From positions 62,001 to 126,000 of the forward strand of contig NZ_JARZHH010000021.1 in assembly GCF_029946515.1 (NCBI RefSeq): 64,000 nt of DNA, in the 5' to 3' direction. Both the position numbers and the translations under genes were made by a program. Positions within the stretch are counted from its first letter, which is position 1. The number at the start of each line of letters is the position of its first letter. Positions 37,483 through 46,404 of the stretch are shown here, one piece after another. The notes below the pieces were generated by a model, which ran no database searches, was not told the origin of the DNA, and saw nothing but the letters and a program-made list of their open reading frames with translations. This DNA comes from Polyangium sp. 6x1. GTDB lineage: Bacteria; Myxococcota_A; Polyangia; Polyangiales; Polyangiaceae.

Positions 37483-38427
37483 ATGTTCAAGAGAGTGAGC
37501 ATCTTCTCGGGGAACGCGAACCCCACGCTCACGCAGGAGATTTGCCAGTGCCTCGAGTTCCCGCTCGGGAAGTGCCGCGTTTCGCGGTTCTCCGACGGGG
37601 AGACGTTCTGCGTGATCCAGGAGAACGTTCGTGGCGTGGACACGTACGTCGTGCAGCCGACGTGCTCGCCGGTGAACGACAGCGTGATGGAGCTGCTCAT
37701 CATGGTGGACGCGCTCCGGCGCGCCTCCGCGGGCTCCATCACCGCCGTGATTCCGTACTACGGCTATGCCCGGCAGGACCGCAAGGCCGCGCCGCGTACG
37801 CCGATCACGGCGAAGCTCGTGGCCGATCTTCTCGTGGCCGCGGGCGTGCACCGCATCGTCGCGCTCGATCTGCACGCGGGCCAGATCCAGGGGTTCTTCA
37901 ACATCCCCTTCGATCACCTCCACGCGATGCCGGCGTTCCTCGATCAGCACCTTCGCGAGCACTACAGCCGCGACTGCGTGATCGTCTCGCCGGACGCGGG
38001 CGGCGTCGAGCGCGCGCGTGCCTACGCGAAGCGCCTCGACGGCACGCTCGCCATCATCGACAAGCGCCGCGAGCGCGCGAACGAGAGCGAGGTGATGAAC
38101 ATCATCGGCGAGGTCGAGGGCAAGCGTTGCCTCATCCTCGACGACATCATCGACACGGCGGGCACGCTGGTGAACGCGGCCAACGCCCTCATGAAGGCGG
38201 GCGCGAAGAGCGTCGCCGCCTGCGCCACGCACGCCGTGCTCTCGGGCCCGGCGCTGTCGCGGATCATGGAGTCGCCGCTCGTCGAGGTCATCGTCTCCAA
38301 CTCGATCCCGCTCTCCGAGGAAGCCAAGGCGTGCGGGAAGTTCAAGACCGTCAGCGTGGCGCGCCTGCTCGCGGAGGCCATCCGCCGGATCCACCACTCG
38401 GATTCGGTGAGCTCCCTCTTCGTCTAG
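37483..38427 (+). CDS. prs: Ribose-phosphate pyrophosphokinase
   Basis: 314 residues, normal size. FSDGET, the ATP-binding flexible-loop region [20 protein letters not shown], metal-binding [11 protein letters not shown] and the PRPP loop [14 protein letters not shown] are all present, plus [19 protein letters not shown]. It makes PRPP from ribose 5-phosphate and ATP for nucleotide, His and Trp synthesis. GGGAGG precedes ATG 37483. It opens the cluster prs-rplY-pth-rpsF-rpsR-rplI, a known order. Confidence 0.97.
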   Translation: MFKRVSIFSGNANPTLTQEICQCLEFPLGKCRVSRFSDGETFCVIQENVRGVDTYVVQPTCSPVNDSVMELLIMVDALRRASAGSITAVIPYYGYARQDRKAAPRTPITAKLVADLLVAAGVHRIVALDLHAGQIQGFFNIPFDHLHAMPAFLDQHLREHYSRDCVIVSPDAGGVERARAYAKRLDGTLAIIDKRRERANESEVMNIIGEVEGKRCLILDDIIDTAGTLVNAANALMKAGAKSVAACATHAVLSGPALSRIMESPLVEVIVSNSIPLSEEAKACGKFKTVSVARLLAEAIRRIHHSDSVSSLFV

Positions 38428-38555
38428 CGTCCTCGCCTCGCGTTCGTCGTATCGTGACCCCCTAAGCGCCTGGACAACCGTGCAGTTTCCTCTCAGGCTT
38501 GCGGCTTCGCCTCGGAGGATCGTCGGAATCGGCGCACAACCCGATCGATCTCTGC

Positions 38556-38561
38556 TATAGC
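38556..38561 (+). promoter_or_regulatory. Possible -10 box upstream of rplY
   Basis: TATAGC 34 bases upstream of the rplY start, in a 168-base gap after prs. No good -35 at 17 bases (CGCACA). Confidence 0.35.
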
Positions 38562-38595
38562 GCCGCACCTCGGATCGGAACCGGAGAGTCGTCCC

Positions 38596-39327
38596 ATGAT
38601 GGAAATCATCAAGCTCAGCGCCACCCGTCGTCAGGAAAGCGGAAAGGGCCCGTCGAACAGGCTCCGCCGCACGGGGAACATCCCTGCCATCTGCTACGGC
38701 AAGGGCCTCGAAGCGTTCCCGGTCGCCGTCTCTCCGAAGGCCCTCCTCGAGGTGCTGAAGTCGGCCCACGGGAAGAACTCGGTCATCGAGCTGGCCGTCG
38801 AGGGCAGCGACAACCTCACCGTCATGGTGCGCGACTACGGCTATCACCCGATCTCGCGCGAGCTCGTCCACGCGGACTTCCTGCAGGTCAAGCTCGACCA
38901 GCCGGTCGACGTCGAGGTGCCCGTTCGTTGCGTCGGCAAGTCGAAGGGCGTCGCGGGCGGCGGCATCCTCCAGCAGATCTTCCGCAACCTGCCCATCCGC
39001 TGCCTGCCCGAGAAGATTCCGGCGCTCGTCGAGATCGACATCAGCGAGCTCGACCTCGGCGACACGGTGAAGGCGGGCGCGGTTGCGCTCCCCGAGGGCG
39101 TGAAGACGCGCCTGCCCGACGATCAGACGGTCGTCGTCGTCGCCGTGCCCGAGAAGGGCGAGGAGGCGGCCGCGGCTCCGGGCGCTCCGGGTGCTCCGGC
39201 GGCGGCCCCTGCGGCCGGCGCGAAGGGCGCGGCTCCCGCGGCGAAGGCGGCGGCGGCTCCTGCGGCCAAGGGCGCGGCTCCCGCGGCGAAGGCGGCGGCT
39301 CCCGCCAAGGACGCCAAGAAGAAGTAG
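38596..39327 (+). CDS. rplY: 50S ribosomal protein L25 (CTC/TL5 form)
   Basis: 243 residues. N-terminal L25 5S-rRNA binding domain (LSATRRQESGKGPSNRLRRTGNIPAICYGKG, VMVRDYGYHPISRELVHADF) and the C-terminal beta domain of the CTC form (VPVRCVGKSKGVAGGGILQQIFRNLPIRCLPEKIPALVEIDISEL). After about residue 190 comes an Ala/Pro/Gly/Lys tail with repeats of the GAAPAAKA type, longer than usual. Binds 5S rRNA in the 50S subunit. ATG 38596 or 38599. Confidence 0.95.
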   Translation: MMEIIKLSATRRQESGKGPSNRLRRTGNIPAICYGKGLEAFPVAVSPKALLEVLKSAHGKNSVIELAVEGSDNLTVMVRDYGYHPISRELVHADFLQVKLDQPVDVEVPVRCVGKSKGVAGGGILQQIFRNLPIRCLPEKIPALVEIDISELDLGDTVKAGAVALPEGVKTRLPDDQTVVVVAVPEKGEEAAAAPGAPGAPAAAPAAGAKGAAPAAKAAAAPAAKGAAPAAKAAAPAKDAKKK

Positions 39328-39435
39328 TTTCGGCTCAAACGGTCCGAGCGATCCGCCCCGCGGCGCGCGCCTCCACTCACGAAGGCGCGCGACTCCGCGG
39401 GGCACGTTCGTCTCTGGGGCCTCGACCTCCTCGTC

Positions 39436-40128
39436 ATGCTGCTCGTCGTCGGCCTGGGCAACCCGGGCGAGAAATACGCGTCGCACCGGCACAACGTCGG
39501 CTTCATGGCCGTCGAGGCGCTGGCGGCGCGCGCGCGCGCCGATGCGTTCCGCGAGAAGTTCTCGGGCGTGTGGTCGCGCGCGACGCTCGGGGACGAACCG
39601 GGCGTGCTCCTCCAGCCGATGACGTACATGAACGAGTCGGGCCGCAGCGTTCAGCCCGCCCTCGCGTTCTTCAAAATCGCCCCGAAAGACCTCGTCGTGG
39701 TGCACGACGAGCTCGACCTTCCGTTCGGGGACGTCCGGCTCAAGTTCGGTGGCGGACACGCCGGGCACAACGGGCTGCGTTCCATCATGTCCCACGTCGG
39801 CACGGGCGACTTCGCGCGCGTCCGCGTGGGCGTCGGGCGTCCCCCGGCCGGGTTCCGGGGGGAGGTGGCGGACTACGTGCTGTCGCCGTTCGACGCGGTC
39901 GAACGCTCGCGCCTGCCCGACATCTTGAAGCTCGTGACGGAAACTGTGCTAGAAGTCGCGACCCGCGGCTTCGACGCCGCGATGAACGTTCGAAACAGCC
40001 GGCCGAAAGCCGGCAAGAAGCAAGCGAAGGAGCGGAGCGAGGCGCGCACGTCGCCCGAGCCCGCGAACGCGAAGGCGGCGGAGGACAAACCGTCGGTTTC
40101 GCCTGGCGAAAAGCGCGAGGGCGAGTAA
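39436..40128 (+). CDS. pth: Peptidyl-tRNA hydrolase
   Basis: 230 residues. VVGLGNPGEKYASHRHNVGFM with the catalytic His-19 equivalent, QPMTYMNESGRSV, VVHDELDLPFGDVRLKFGGGHAGHNGLRSI and RVRVGVGRP are the family blocks. Frees peptides from peptidyl-tRNAs that drop off ribosomes. The core ends near residue 190; the last 40 residues are a Lys/Glu/Ala tail (AGKKQAKERSEARTSPEPANAKAAEDK) not found in typical Pth. Same order rplY-pth as in many bacteria. Confidence 0.95.
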   Translation: MLLVVGLGNPGEKYASHRHNVGFMAVEALAARARADAFREKFSGVWSRATLGDEPGVLLQPMTYMNESGRSVQPALAFFKIAPKDLVVVHDELDLPFGDVRLKFGGGHAGHNGLRSIMSHVGTGDFARVRVGVGRPPAGFRGEVADYVLSPFDAVERSRLPDILKLVTETVLEVATRGFDAAMNVRNSRPKAGKKQAKERSEARTSPEPANAKAAEDKPSVSPGEKREGE

Positions 40129-40251
40129 CCCGGACGCTTTCCGTACCTTCGTGAGGCGTGATCGCTGGTTCGTCCCGATGGAACACCGGCGAGCGCGCCA
40201 TCCTCGCTCCGGGGCACGATGTCTCCGGGGCCATCGTCCAAGAGGAGAAGC

Positions 40252-40791
40252 ATGAGTCGACTCGTGACGGCGCCGAACCGCGCCAGAGAATACGAAACGA
40301 TCTACATCCTGAAGCCCGACATCGACGCGGACTCCGCCGAGCGTGTCGGCTCGCGTCTGTCCGACGTGATCGGCCGTGAGCAAGGTCGGCTGACCAAGGT
40401 CGAGAACTGGGGCCGCCGCCGGCTCGCGTACGACATCCGCAAGCACCGTCGCGGCGTGTACATCTACCTCAAGTACCTCGGCACGGGCCGCGTGGTCTCC
40501 GAGATCGAGCGCAACCTGCGCCTGATGGACGGCGTGATCAAGTACCAGACGGTCCTCGTCCGCAACGACGTGGAGCTCGCTGGGATCGCGATCGCCGACG
40601 AGGACGTGAAGTTCGAGCGCGTCGAGCTGCCGCCGATCGAGGAGGAGCGCGACGAGTCGAGGGAGCGTCAGCTCGGCCTGATCGAGCCGGAGCGTCGTCA
40701 GGAGCGGACCAGCGAGGCGCCGGCCTCGGGCGAGTTCGACGACCTCGAGGGCGAGGCGGACATGACCGGCACCGAGGAAGAGGGAGGCTGA
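40252..40791 (+). CDS. rpsF: 30S ribosomal protein S6
   Basis: 179 residues from ATG 40252, preceded by AGAGGAGAAG. Core S6 fold: YETIYILKPDIDADSAERVGSRL, VENWGRRRLAYDIRKHRRGVYIYLKYLGTG, MDGVIKYQTVLVRND. The C-terminal 70 residues are an acidic, Arg/Glu-rich extension ending MTGTEEEGG, longer than the classic 100-130 aa S6. Binds S18 in the platform. The 123-base leader is GC-rich with CTCCGGGGC twice; an S6:S18 autoregulatory site is possible but not demonstrated. Confidence 0.95.
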   Translation: MSRLVTAPNRAREYETIYILKPDIDADSAERVGSRLSDVIGREQGRLTKVENWGRRRLAYDIRKHRRGVYIYLKYLGTGRVVSEIERNLRLMDGVIKYQTVLVRNDVELAGIAIADEDVKFERVELPPIEEERDESRERQLGLIEPERRQERTSEAPASGEFDDLEGEADMTGTEEEGG

Positions 40792-40794
40792 GCC

Positions 40795-41112
40795 ATGAAC
40801 CAACGAGGAATGGATTCGGGCAGCCGCAACATGGACATGGACGACCGCGATTTCGGGCGGACGCCGGATCTGAACGCCGACGCCCCCGGACGCCGCCGCA
40901 CCGGTCGCAAGCGCGTCTGCCGCTACTGCGCCGACAAGGCGCTCTTCATCGACTACAAGGACCCGCAGGCGCTCAAGTACTTCATCTCGGAGCGCGGCAA
41001 GGTCGTCCCGCGCCGCATCAGCGGCAACTGCGCGCGGCATCAGCGCAAGGTCACGCTCGCCATCAAGCGGGCGCGCAACATCGCGCTCTTGCCGTTCACC
41101 GTGACGGCGTAA
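40795..41112 (+). CDS. rpsR: 30S ribosomal protein S18
   Basis: 105 residues. [60 protein letters not shown] matches S18; the CxxC plus downstream Cys/His mark the zinc-binding (C+) form. The N-terminal 35 residues are Asp/Arg/Met-rich and variable. GGAGG precedes ATG 40795, three bases after the rpsF stop. No ssb gene lies between, unlike in enterics. Confidence 0.96.
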   Translation: MNQRGMDSGSRNMDMDDRDFGRTPDLNADAPGRRRTGRKRVCRYCADKALFIDYKDPQALKYFISERGKVVPRRISGNCARHQRKVTLAIKRARNIALLPFTVTA

Positions 41113-41125
41113 CGAGGAGGACGTC

Positions 41126-41581
41126 ATGGCTCACTACATTCACGTGGTCCTGACCGAGGACCTCCCCAACGTCGGCAAGAGCGGCGAGCTCGTGCGTGTT
41201 CGCCCGGGCTACGCTCGCAACTTCCTCGTCCCCCGCGGCCTCGCGGTCGGCGCGACGGCGGAGAACGTCGCTCGCATCGAGCACGAGAAGAAGGTCGCGG
41301 AGACCCGCGCGGCGAAGAGCAAGAAGGCGGCCGAGGAGCTCGCGCAGAAGCTCGCGAACGTGAAGCTCACGATCACGAAGCCTGTCGGCGAGGGTGATCG
41401 GCTCTACGGCTCGGTGACCTCGCGCGACATCGAAGAGGCGCTCGCGGCGCAGGGTTATGCCGTGGATCGTCGTCGCATCGAGCTCGACACGATCAAGGCG
41501 CTCGGCACCTACCAGGTTCCGATCCGCCTCGCGACGAGCGTCACCGCGACGATCGACGTCACGGTCGCTGCGAAGTCCTGA
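41126..41581 (+). CDS. rplI: 50S ribosomal protein L9
   Basis: 151 residues. N-terminal rRNA-binding signature VVLTEDLPNVGKSGELVRVRPGYARNFLVPRGLAVGATAENV, the long connecting helix (HEKKVAETRAAKSKKAAEELAQKLANVKLTI) and C-terminal domain (LYGSVTSRDIEEALAAQGYAVDRRRIEL). GAGGAGG upstream of ATG 41126. Last gene of the ribosomal cluster. Confidence 0.96.
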   Translation: MAHYIHVVLTEDLPNVGKSGELVRVRPGYARNFLVPRGLAVGATAENVARIEHEKKVAETRAAKSKKAAEELAQKLANVKLTITKPVGEGDRLYGSVTSRDIEEALAAQGYAVDRRRIELDTIKALGTYQVPIRLATSVTATIDVTVAAKS

Positions 41582-41601
41582 TCCCACGAGGAGCAGGCGT
41601 C

Positions 41602-41640
41602 GGCCCGGATCGAACGGCGAAGAGCCGATCGGTCCGGGCC
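41602..41640. terminator. Candidate terminator between rplI and the PfkB gene
   Basis: Outer stem GGCCCGGA (41602-41609) / TCCGGGCC (41633-41640) enclosing an inner hairpin CGGC GAAGA GCCG, followed by TTCGTTCATTT. It lies between convergent genes. The T-run is weak. Confidence 0.5.
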
Positions 41641-41645
41641 TTCGT

Positions 41646-42650
41646 TCATTTGACGACCAACGATCGCTCCGCGAGCGACCTCCGCGCGATCTCGTTGCCG
41701 TGCTGGATCGCGCGTTCGATCGTATCGCGATCCCGGAGCGCCGCGCGCCCCTCGCGCGCGAGCACCGAGAGCAGCCCCGCGACGAACGCGTCCCCCGCGC
41801 CGATCGCGCTCTCCACCGCGAGCGCAGGGCCGCCCGCGCGCACCTCGCCGAAGGGTCCGAGCGCGCGCGTCGTCGCCGCGCCGAACGTCGCGACCACGAT
41901 CGTGTCGGGCCGGAGGAGCGGCGCGAGATCCTGCGGATCGGACACGCCGAGCAGGCGCAGATCGTCCTCGCTCACCTTGAGCACGGAGGCCGCGGCGAAG
42001 AGCCTGCGCGGATCGGTTCGTCGGAGTGCATCGCCGGCCCAGAGCCGAGGCCGGAGGTTCGCGTCCAGCGTGACGAGCGCCCCTTCGCGCGTTGCGCGCT
42101 GTGCTGCTCGCTCGAGCGCGAGCAAGCACGCGCGCGAGGGCAAGAGCCCGGAGATGTGGACGACGCGTGCGTCGAAGGAGCGCGGCAAGGCGTCACGCAA
42201 CGCGAGTGCCTCTTCCCGCACGGCGCGATACGCCACGGCGCGCGGCGGCGCGTGCGTCAGGAACACGAGCCCTGTCCGCGTCGACCGGGTCGGTCGCATG
42301 CGTGACACGTCGACCCCGCGCCGTGAGAGGTGTGCCACGAGCGCGTGCCCGACCGGATCGTCTCCCACCGGCGCCACGATCCCCGCACGCAGGCCGAGCT
42401 GTGCCAGCGTGAGCGCCACGTTCACCGCGCCGCCGCCGGGTGCGAGAGAAAGCTGCGTCGCATCGTCGAGCGACGTGCCTTGGGGCGTGGAGAGGTCCCA
42501 GAGTGCCTCACCCACACACACCACGTCGGCGGATGTCGCCGTTTCCTCGCGATCGTCCTGCCGATCCGGGTACCGCGCGCGGGTGTTTCCTGGTAGATCG
42601 CTCGACGATCCCGACGCCTCGGAGGGCCCGCCCTTCGGGGCGTCTCCCAT
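41646..42650 (-). CDS. PfkB-family sugar kinase
   Basis: 334 residues from ATG 42650. Substrate-binding start VCVGEALWDL, GGGAVNVALTLAQLGLRAGIVAPVGDDPVGHAL and the C-terminal PfkB signature with GAGDAFVAGLLSVL (catalytic Asp) and ATFGA-type loop. Similar to fructokinase/ribokinase-type enzymes; the exact sugar cannot be read. The first 40 residues (APKGGPSEASGSSSDLPGN) are not part of the fold, so a later start is possible. The open frame upstream reaches ATG 42713, which would overlap the divergent dnaB start and is rejected. Confidence 0.85.
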   Translation of the reverse strand: MGDAPKGGPSEASGSSSDLPGNTRARYPDRQDDREETATSADVVCVGEALWDLSTPQGTSLDDATQLSLAPGGGAVNVALTLAQLGLRAGIVAPVGDDPVGHALVAHLSRRGVDVSRMRPTRSTRTGLVFLTHAPPRAVAYRAVREEALALRDALPRSFDARVVHISGLLPSRACLLALERAAQRATREGALVTLDANLRPRLWAGDALRRTDPRRLFAAASVLKVSEDDLRLLGVSDPQDLAPLLRPDTIVVATFGAATTRALGPFGEVRAGGPALAVESAIGAGDAFVAGLLSVLAREGRAALRDRDTIERAIQHGNEIARRSLAERSLVVK

Positions 42651-42711
42651 TTGGGGCCTCACCATGTGGATATCTTCGGGATTGTTTGGGGCCATCTGGT
42701 GAAGAAGTGCC

Positions 42712-44217
42712 ATGCAGATCGGTCAGCAGCGTCGTGGACGTTCGAACCAACCGATGGAACCGGCCCCGGTCGCGGGCCGTGTCCCCCCGCATGACCTCGA
42801 CGCTGAGGCCGCGGTGCTCTCGGCGGTGCTCCTCGAGCGGGATGCGCTCGATCGAGTCCTCGAGATCGTAAAGCCGGAAAATTTTTATAGTGACGCGAAC
42901 AAGCGCATCTTCGAGGCAGCGACGGCGCTCGCGCTCGCCGGCACACCGATCGACATCGTCTCCATAGCTTCCTGGCTGCGGGATCGCGAGTGGCTGGCCC
43001 AGATCGGCGGCGCCAGTTATCTCGCGCAGCTCACGGATGCGACGCCCGCCGTGGCGCACGTCGCCGCGCACGCCAAGGTCGTCGCCGAGAAGTGGCGACT
43101 TCGGCAGCTCATCGCCACCTGCCAGCGCGTCGCGGCCGAGGGCTACGGCGACGTCGGCACGGTGCAGGAGTTCATCGACGGCGCCGAGCAATCGATCTAC
43201 GCGCTCGCGCGCACCGCGCAGTCGACGAGCGTGCAGCCGATCGCGCAGGTCTTGAAGGCTGCGTTCGAGCAGATCACGGCCGCCGCCGAGCGTGGGGATC
43301 GCATCACGGGCATCTCCACGGGCTACGAGCGGCTCGACTCGAAGACCGCCGGCCTTCACGACGGCGATCTGATGATCGTCGCGGCGCGCCCCGGCATGGG
43401 CAAGACGTCGTTCGTCCTCAACATCGCCGTGAACGTCGCCTCGCCGCGCACGGTGGCCGCTGGTCCCGGCGAAGAGGACCATGGGTACGAGCGGCAAGAG
43501 CCCGGCTACGGCGTCTGCGTGTTCTCGCTCGAAATGCCCCGCGAGCAGCTCGCGAGTCGTATGGTCTGCACCGAAGGCCGCGTCGATCTCGGCAAGCTCC
43601 GCCAGGGCTTCTTGCAGCCGGACGACTGGCGCAGGCTCACCGAGAGCGCCTCGTATCTGTCGACGCTCCCGATCTGGGTCGACGACACGTCCGCGCTCAC
43701 GCTCCTCGAGGTCCGCGCGAAGGTCCGCCGCATCCAGGCCGAGTACAACCGTACGGCCGGGCCGGGGCAGCCCGAGCGGCGCGTGGGGCTCGTCATCATC
43801 GACTACCTCCAGCTCATGAAGGGCCGCGACGGCGTGAGCAGCCGCGAGCAGGAGATCAGCGAGATCTCCCGAGGCCTGAAGCAGCTCGCCAAGGAGCTCC
43901 GTGTCCCCGTGATCGCGCTCTCGCAGCTCAACCGCTCCGTCGAGACCCGCACGAACAAGGACAACGGCAAGCGTCCTCAGCTCAGCGATCTGCGCGAGTC
44001 CGGCGCCATCGAGCAGGACGCGGACACGATCATGTTCATCTACCGCGACGAGTACTACAACGCGGAGACCACGAACGCGAAGGGCATCGCCGAGATCATC
44101 ATCGCGAAGCAGAGGAACGGTCCCACGGGCAAGGTGCTCGTGCGGTTCGCGTCGTCGTACACGCGCTTCGACAACCTCGCGCCCGGCGACTACCCCGAGA
44201 TGGTCGACGACGAATGA
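42712..44217 (+). CDS. dnaB: Replicative DNA helicase DnaB
   Basis: 501 residues. N-terminal primase-interaction domain (VPPHDLDAEAAVLSAVLLERDALDRVLEIVKPENFY), then the RecA-type core with Walker A ARPGMGKTS (about 226), FSLEMPREQLASRM, VGLVIIDYLQLMKG, SQLNRSVETR and LSDLRESGAIEQDADTIMFIYRD. Between the Walker A helix and FSLEMP is an extra loop of about 20 residues (about 243-265, Gly/Glu/Pro-rich, RTVAAGPGEEDHGYERQEPG) not in standard DnaB. A hexameric helicase unwinding at the fork. Divergent from the PfkB gene. Confidence 0.96.
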   Translation: MQIGQQRRGRSNQPMEPAPVAGRVPPHDLDAEAAVLSAVLLERDALDRVLEIVKPENFYSDANKRIFEAATALALAGTPIDIVSIASWLRDREWLAQIGGASYLAQLTDATPAVAHVAAHAKVVAEKWRLRQLIATCQRVAAEGYGDVGTVQEFIDGAEQSIYALARTAQSTSVQPIAQVLKAAFEQITAAAERGDRITGISTGYERLDSKTAGLHDGDLMIVAARPGMGKTSFVLNIAVNVASPRTVAAGPGEEDHGYERQEPGYGVCVFSLEMPREQLASRMVCTEGRVDLGKLRQGFLQPDDWRRLTESASYLSTLPIWVDDTSALTLLEVRAKVRRIQAEYNRTAGPGQPERRVGLVIIDYLQLMKGRDGVSSREQEISEISRGLKQLAKELRVPVIALSQLNRSVETRTNKDNGKRPQLSDLRESGAIEQDADTIMFIYRDEYYNAETTNAKGIAEIIIAKQRNGPTGKVLVRFASSYTRFDNLAPGDYPEMVDDE

Positions 44218-44257
44218 CGTCCCAAGATCCGGCGCGTTCGCGCGTCGGAGGCTCATC

Positions 44258-45508
44258 ATGCCGCCCGGCAACGACAGCAAACGCCTCGCGCTCGGAACCC
44301 TCCTCCTCGGCCTCGCGGCCGGGCTCGCCGCCTGCGTCGAGCCGATCCAGAGCGGCGGCGTCGTCATGTACGGCGGCGAAAGCGCGCGCGTTGCTGCGAT
44401 GTGCCGCTTTCGCCGCGGAGCCGAGGGCAAGGCCGGGTTCTGCGCGCCGGAGACGGAAGAGCCCGCCGCGGTCACGATCTCGCGCATCTACGGAAAAAAG
44501 AAGCCCTACGCGGCCGGGCCCGCGTCGACGGAGGGCGACTTCAAGCTCGACAACGGGGCGATCGCAGTGAACATCGCGGTCGCGGACGGCGCGATCGCCG
44601 CCGCGGCGAACAGCAAGGGGGGCGAGGACGAGATGGGTCGCGTGGCGACGTGCCTCGGCGCGCCGCTCGGCTGCCTGACGGGCGTGAAGGTCAGTGCCGA
44701 ACCACGGCGTGACGGCTCGGCGTCCGTCCTTGCGCTCGGCCACGCCGAGGGCGATCCACGCGTGACGATCGCCACGCGGTACACGCTCGTCCCGGGCGCC
44801 CGCGTGATCCTCGTCTCGACGGTCGTCGCGTCGAAGGCCGACGAGCCCCTCGTGATCCCGAGCCCCGGAGACGCCGTCCATTGGGGCAAGGCCGAAGTGC
44901 TGCCAGCGGCCGACAAGGAGCGGTTTCCTATCGCCGCTGCGACCGAAGCTCCGTTCGTCGCAGCGCTGGGGACCGCCGTGGCTTACGCGATCACGCCTAC
45001 CGACCGCCGCGGCACGCTCGAGGTCGAAGGCACTGGGGAGACGGCGAGCCTCCGCTTCGGCCGAGACGTCGCGCTTCCGCCCGGCAGCTCGGTCCATTAC
45101 GAGCGGCTCTTCGTGGTGGCCCCGCGCGGCGACACCCTCGGCCTGCTCACCGAGCTCGCGCTCGTCCACGAGGACCGCATGCCGGGCGCGATCGAGCTTC
45201 GCTTCGTGAACGAAGCGGGCAAGCCGCTCCATCCGCCGTTCGAAGCACGCGTCGAACTCCTCTCCTCGGGAGATACGCCTGGCCCGTTCCTTCGGATCGG
45301 CCCTACGTACGGGGAACCCAGCATCGCTGCCGAGGCGCCGCCGGGCGCGTACGAGCTCGACCTTCACGGAAAAGGCCTGCGCGCGCTCACCCGGATCCCG
45401 ATCGAGGTGAAGTCGGGCGAGGTGACGCAGGCGACGATCCCCGTGGGCGCAGAAGCCGCGCCCGCTCCCGCGCAGGGGGCACCCGAGGGCGGTACGCCCG
45501 CGCCCTGA
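44258..45508 (+). CDS. Lipoprotein of unknown function
   Basis: 416 residues. Lipobox LAAC after LGTLLLGLAAGLAAC. The body is a beta-rich protein with segments such as FKLDNGAIAVNIAVADGAIAAAANSKGG, RVTIATRYTLVPGARVILVSTVVASKADEPLVIP and FRFVNEAGKPLHPPFEARVELLSSG, similar to myxobacterial proteins with a C-terminal carbohydrate-regulatory or TonB-cap-like beta sandwich, followed by a Pro/Ala tail. No catalytic residues identified. It starts 40 bases after dnaB with GGAGG upstream and may share its transcript. Function unknown. Confidence 0.68.
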   Translation: MPPGNDSKRLALGTLLLGLAAGLAACVEPIQSGGVVMYGGESARVAAMCRFRRGAEGKAGFCAPETEEPAAVTISRIYGKKKPYAAGPASTEGDFKLDNGAIAVNIAVADGAIAAAANSKGGEDEMGRVATCLGAPLGCLTGVKVSAEPRRDGSASVLALGHAEGDPRVTIATRYTLVPGARVILVSTVVASKADEPLVIPSPGDAVHWGKAEVLPAADKERFPIAAATEAPFVAALGTAVAYAITPTDRRGTLEVEGTGETASLRFGRDVALPPGSSVHYERLFVVAPRGDTLGLLTELALVHEDRMPGAIELRFVNEAGKPLHPPFEARVELLSSGDTPGPFLRIGPTYGEPSIAAEAPPGAYELDLHGKGLRALTRIPIEVKSGEVTQATIPVGAEAAPAPAQGAPEGGTPAP

Positions 45509-45608
45509 CCGCGGCGGCCTCCCGGCCCGACCAAAGGAACTGGCGGCCGCGCGCGCCTCCGCCGTGGGTTCGTCCGCGCGGACGTGCTACGAAAAAAAAG
45601 CACGTTCC

Positions 45609-46364
45609 ATGGTGGATCGGCTCGGCAGAGAACGGCTCCTCGAACTTCAGCTCGCGGGCACACCCGACAGGGCGCTCGCGTCGCTCGCTGCCGCTTCGCC
45701 CGAGGACACGGCCGACCTCGCCGCGCTGCGTGAAGACCTCGGGCTCCTCGCGCACGCCGCGCCGCCCGTCGAGCCCCCGAAGCGCCTGCGCGAGCGCCTC
45801 CTCGCGACGCGCCCGCGCGCACGTGGCCCCAGGCGGCCGGTGCTCGTCGTGCTCGACATGATCAACGACTACCTCACGCCCGGACGCCCGCTCGAAGTCC
45901 CGCGCGCGCGGGACGTGGTCCCGGCGGTGAAGGAGCGCATCACGTGGGCGCACGAGAAGAACGTCCCCGTGATCTACGTGTGCGACGCGCACGAGCCCAA
46001 CGACGAAGACTTTCGCGAGTGGCCGCGCCACGCCGTCGCCGGCACCGAGGGCGGCGACGTGTGGCCCGAGATCGCGCCTTCGCTCGGCGATCACCTCGTG
46101 CACAAGCGGACGTACAGCGCCTTCACGGGCAGCTCGTTCGGGCCGCTGCTCGACGAGCTCCACGCCGATCAGATCATCCTCACGGGCTGCGCCACCGAGA
46201 TCGGCATGTTCGCCACCGCGAAGGACGCGCTCGAGCGCGGGTTCGTCGTGACGATCCCGCCCGACTGCCAGGCGGGCATGAGCGTCGTGGCCGAGCAAGT
46301 CACGCTCGTGACCCTCGCGGCCCTCGTGCCGTTCGAGCCGCGGTACCTTCGCGCCGCGCCTTGA
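45609..46364 (+). CDS. Cysteine hydrolase (isochorismatase-like) with anti-sigma-like N-terminal segment
   Basis: 251 residues from ATG 45609. The hydrolase domain (about 77-245) has the triad D83 (VLDMINDYL), K166 (VHKRTYSAF) and C194 (TGCATEIG), with the cis-peptide segment preceding Cys, as in nicotinamidase/isochorismatase enzymes. The first 70 residues are unusual: LASLAAASPEDTADLAALREDLGLLAHAAPPVEPPKRLRERLLA resembles the anti-sigma domain linker of RskA/ChrR-type proteins. No matching sigma factor gene is adjacent. An upstream GTG (45564) would add 15 residues of no recognisable type. Substrate unknown (nicotinamide, an isochorismate-like or a related amide). Confidence 0.82.
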   Translation: MVDRLGRERLLELQLAGTPDRALASLAAASPEDTADLAALREDLGLLAHAAPPVEPPKRLRERLLATRPRARGPRRPVLVVLDMINDYLTPGRPLEVPRARDVVPAVKERITWAHEKNVPVIYVCDAHEPNDEDFREWPRHAVAGTEGGDVWPEIAPSLGDHLVHKRTYSAFTGSSFGPLLDELHADQIILTGCATEIGMFATAKDALERGFVVTIPPDCQAGMSVVAEQVTLVTLAALVPFEPRYLRAAP

Positions 46365-46404
46365 AGAACCCGCGCGCCGCGTGCGAAGCGGCTCGCCTTG
46401 CTCC

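Noticed and set aside
40129-40251. S6:S18 autoregulatory RNA leader
   Set aside because: CTCCGGGGC occurs twice, but I could not fold the specific known motif by eye, so it is not listed as a feature.
42651-42713. PfkB kinase start at ATG 42713
   Set aside because: It would overlap the divergent dnaB start codon; the extra residues lie outside the sugar-kinase fold.
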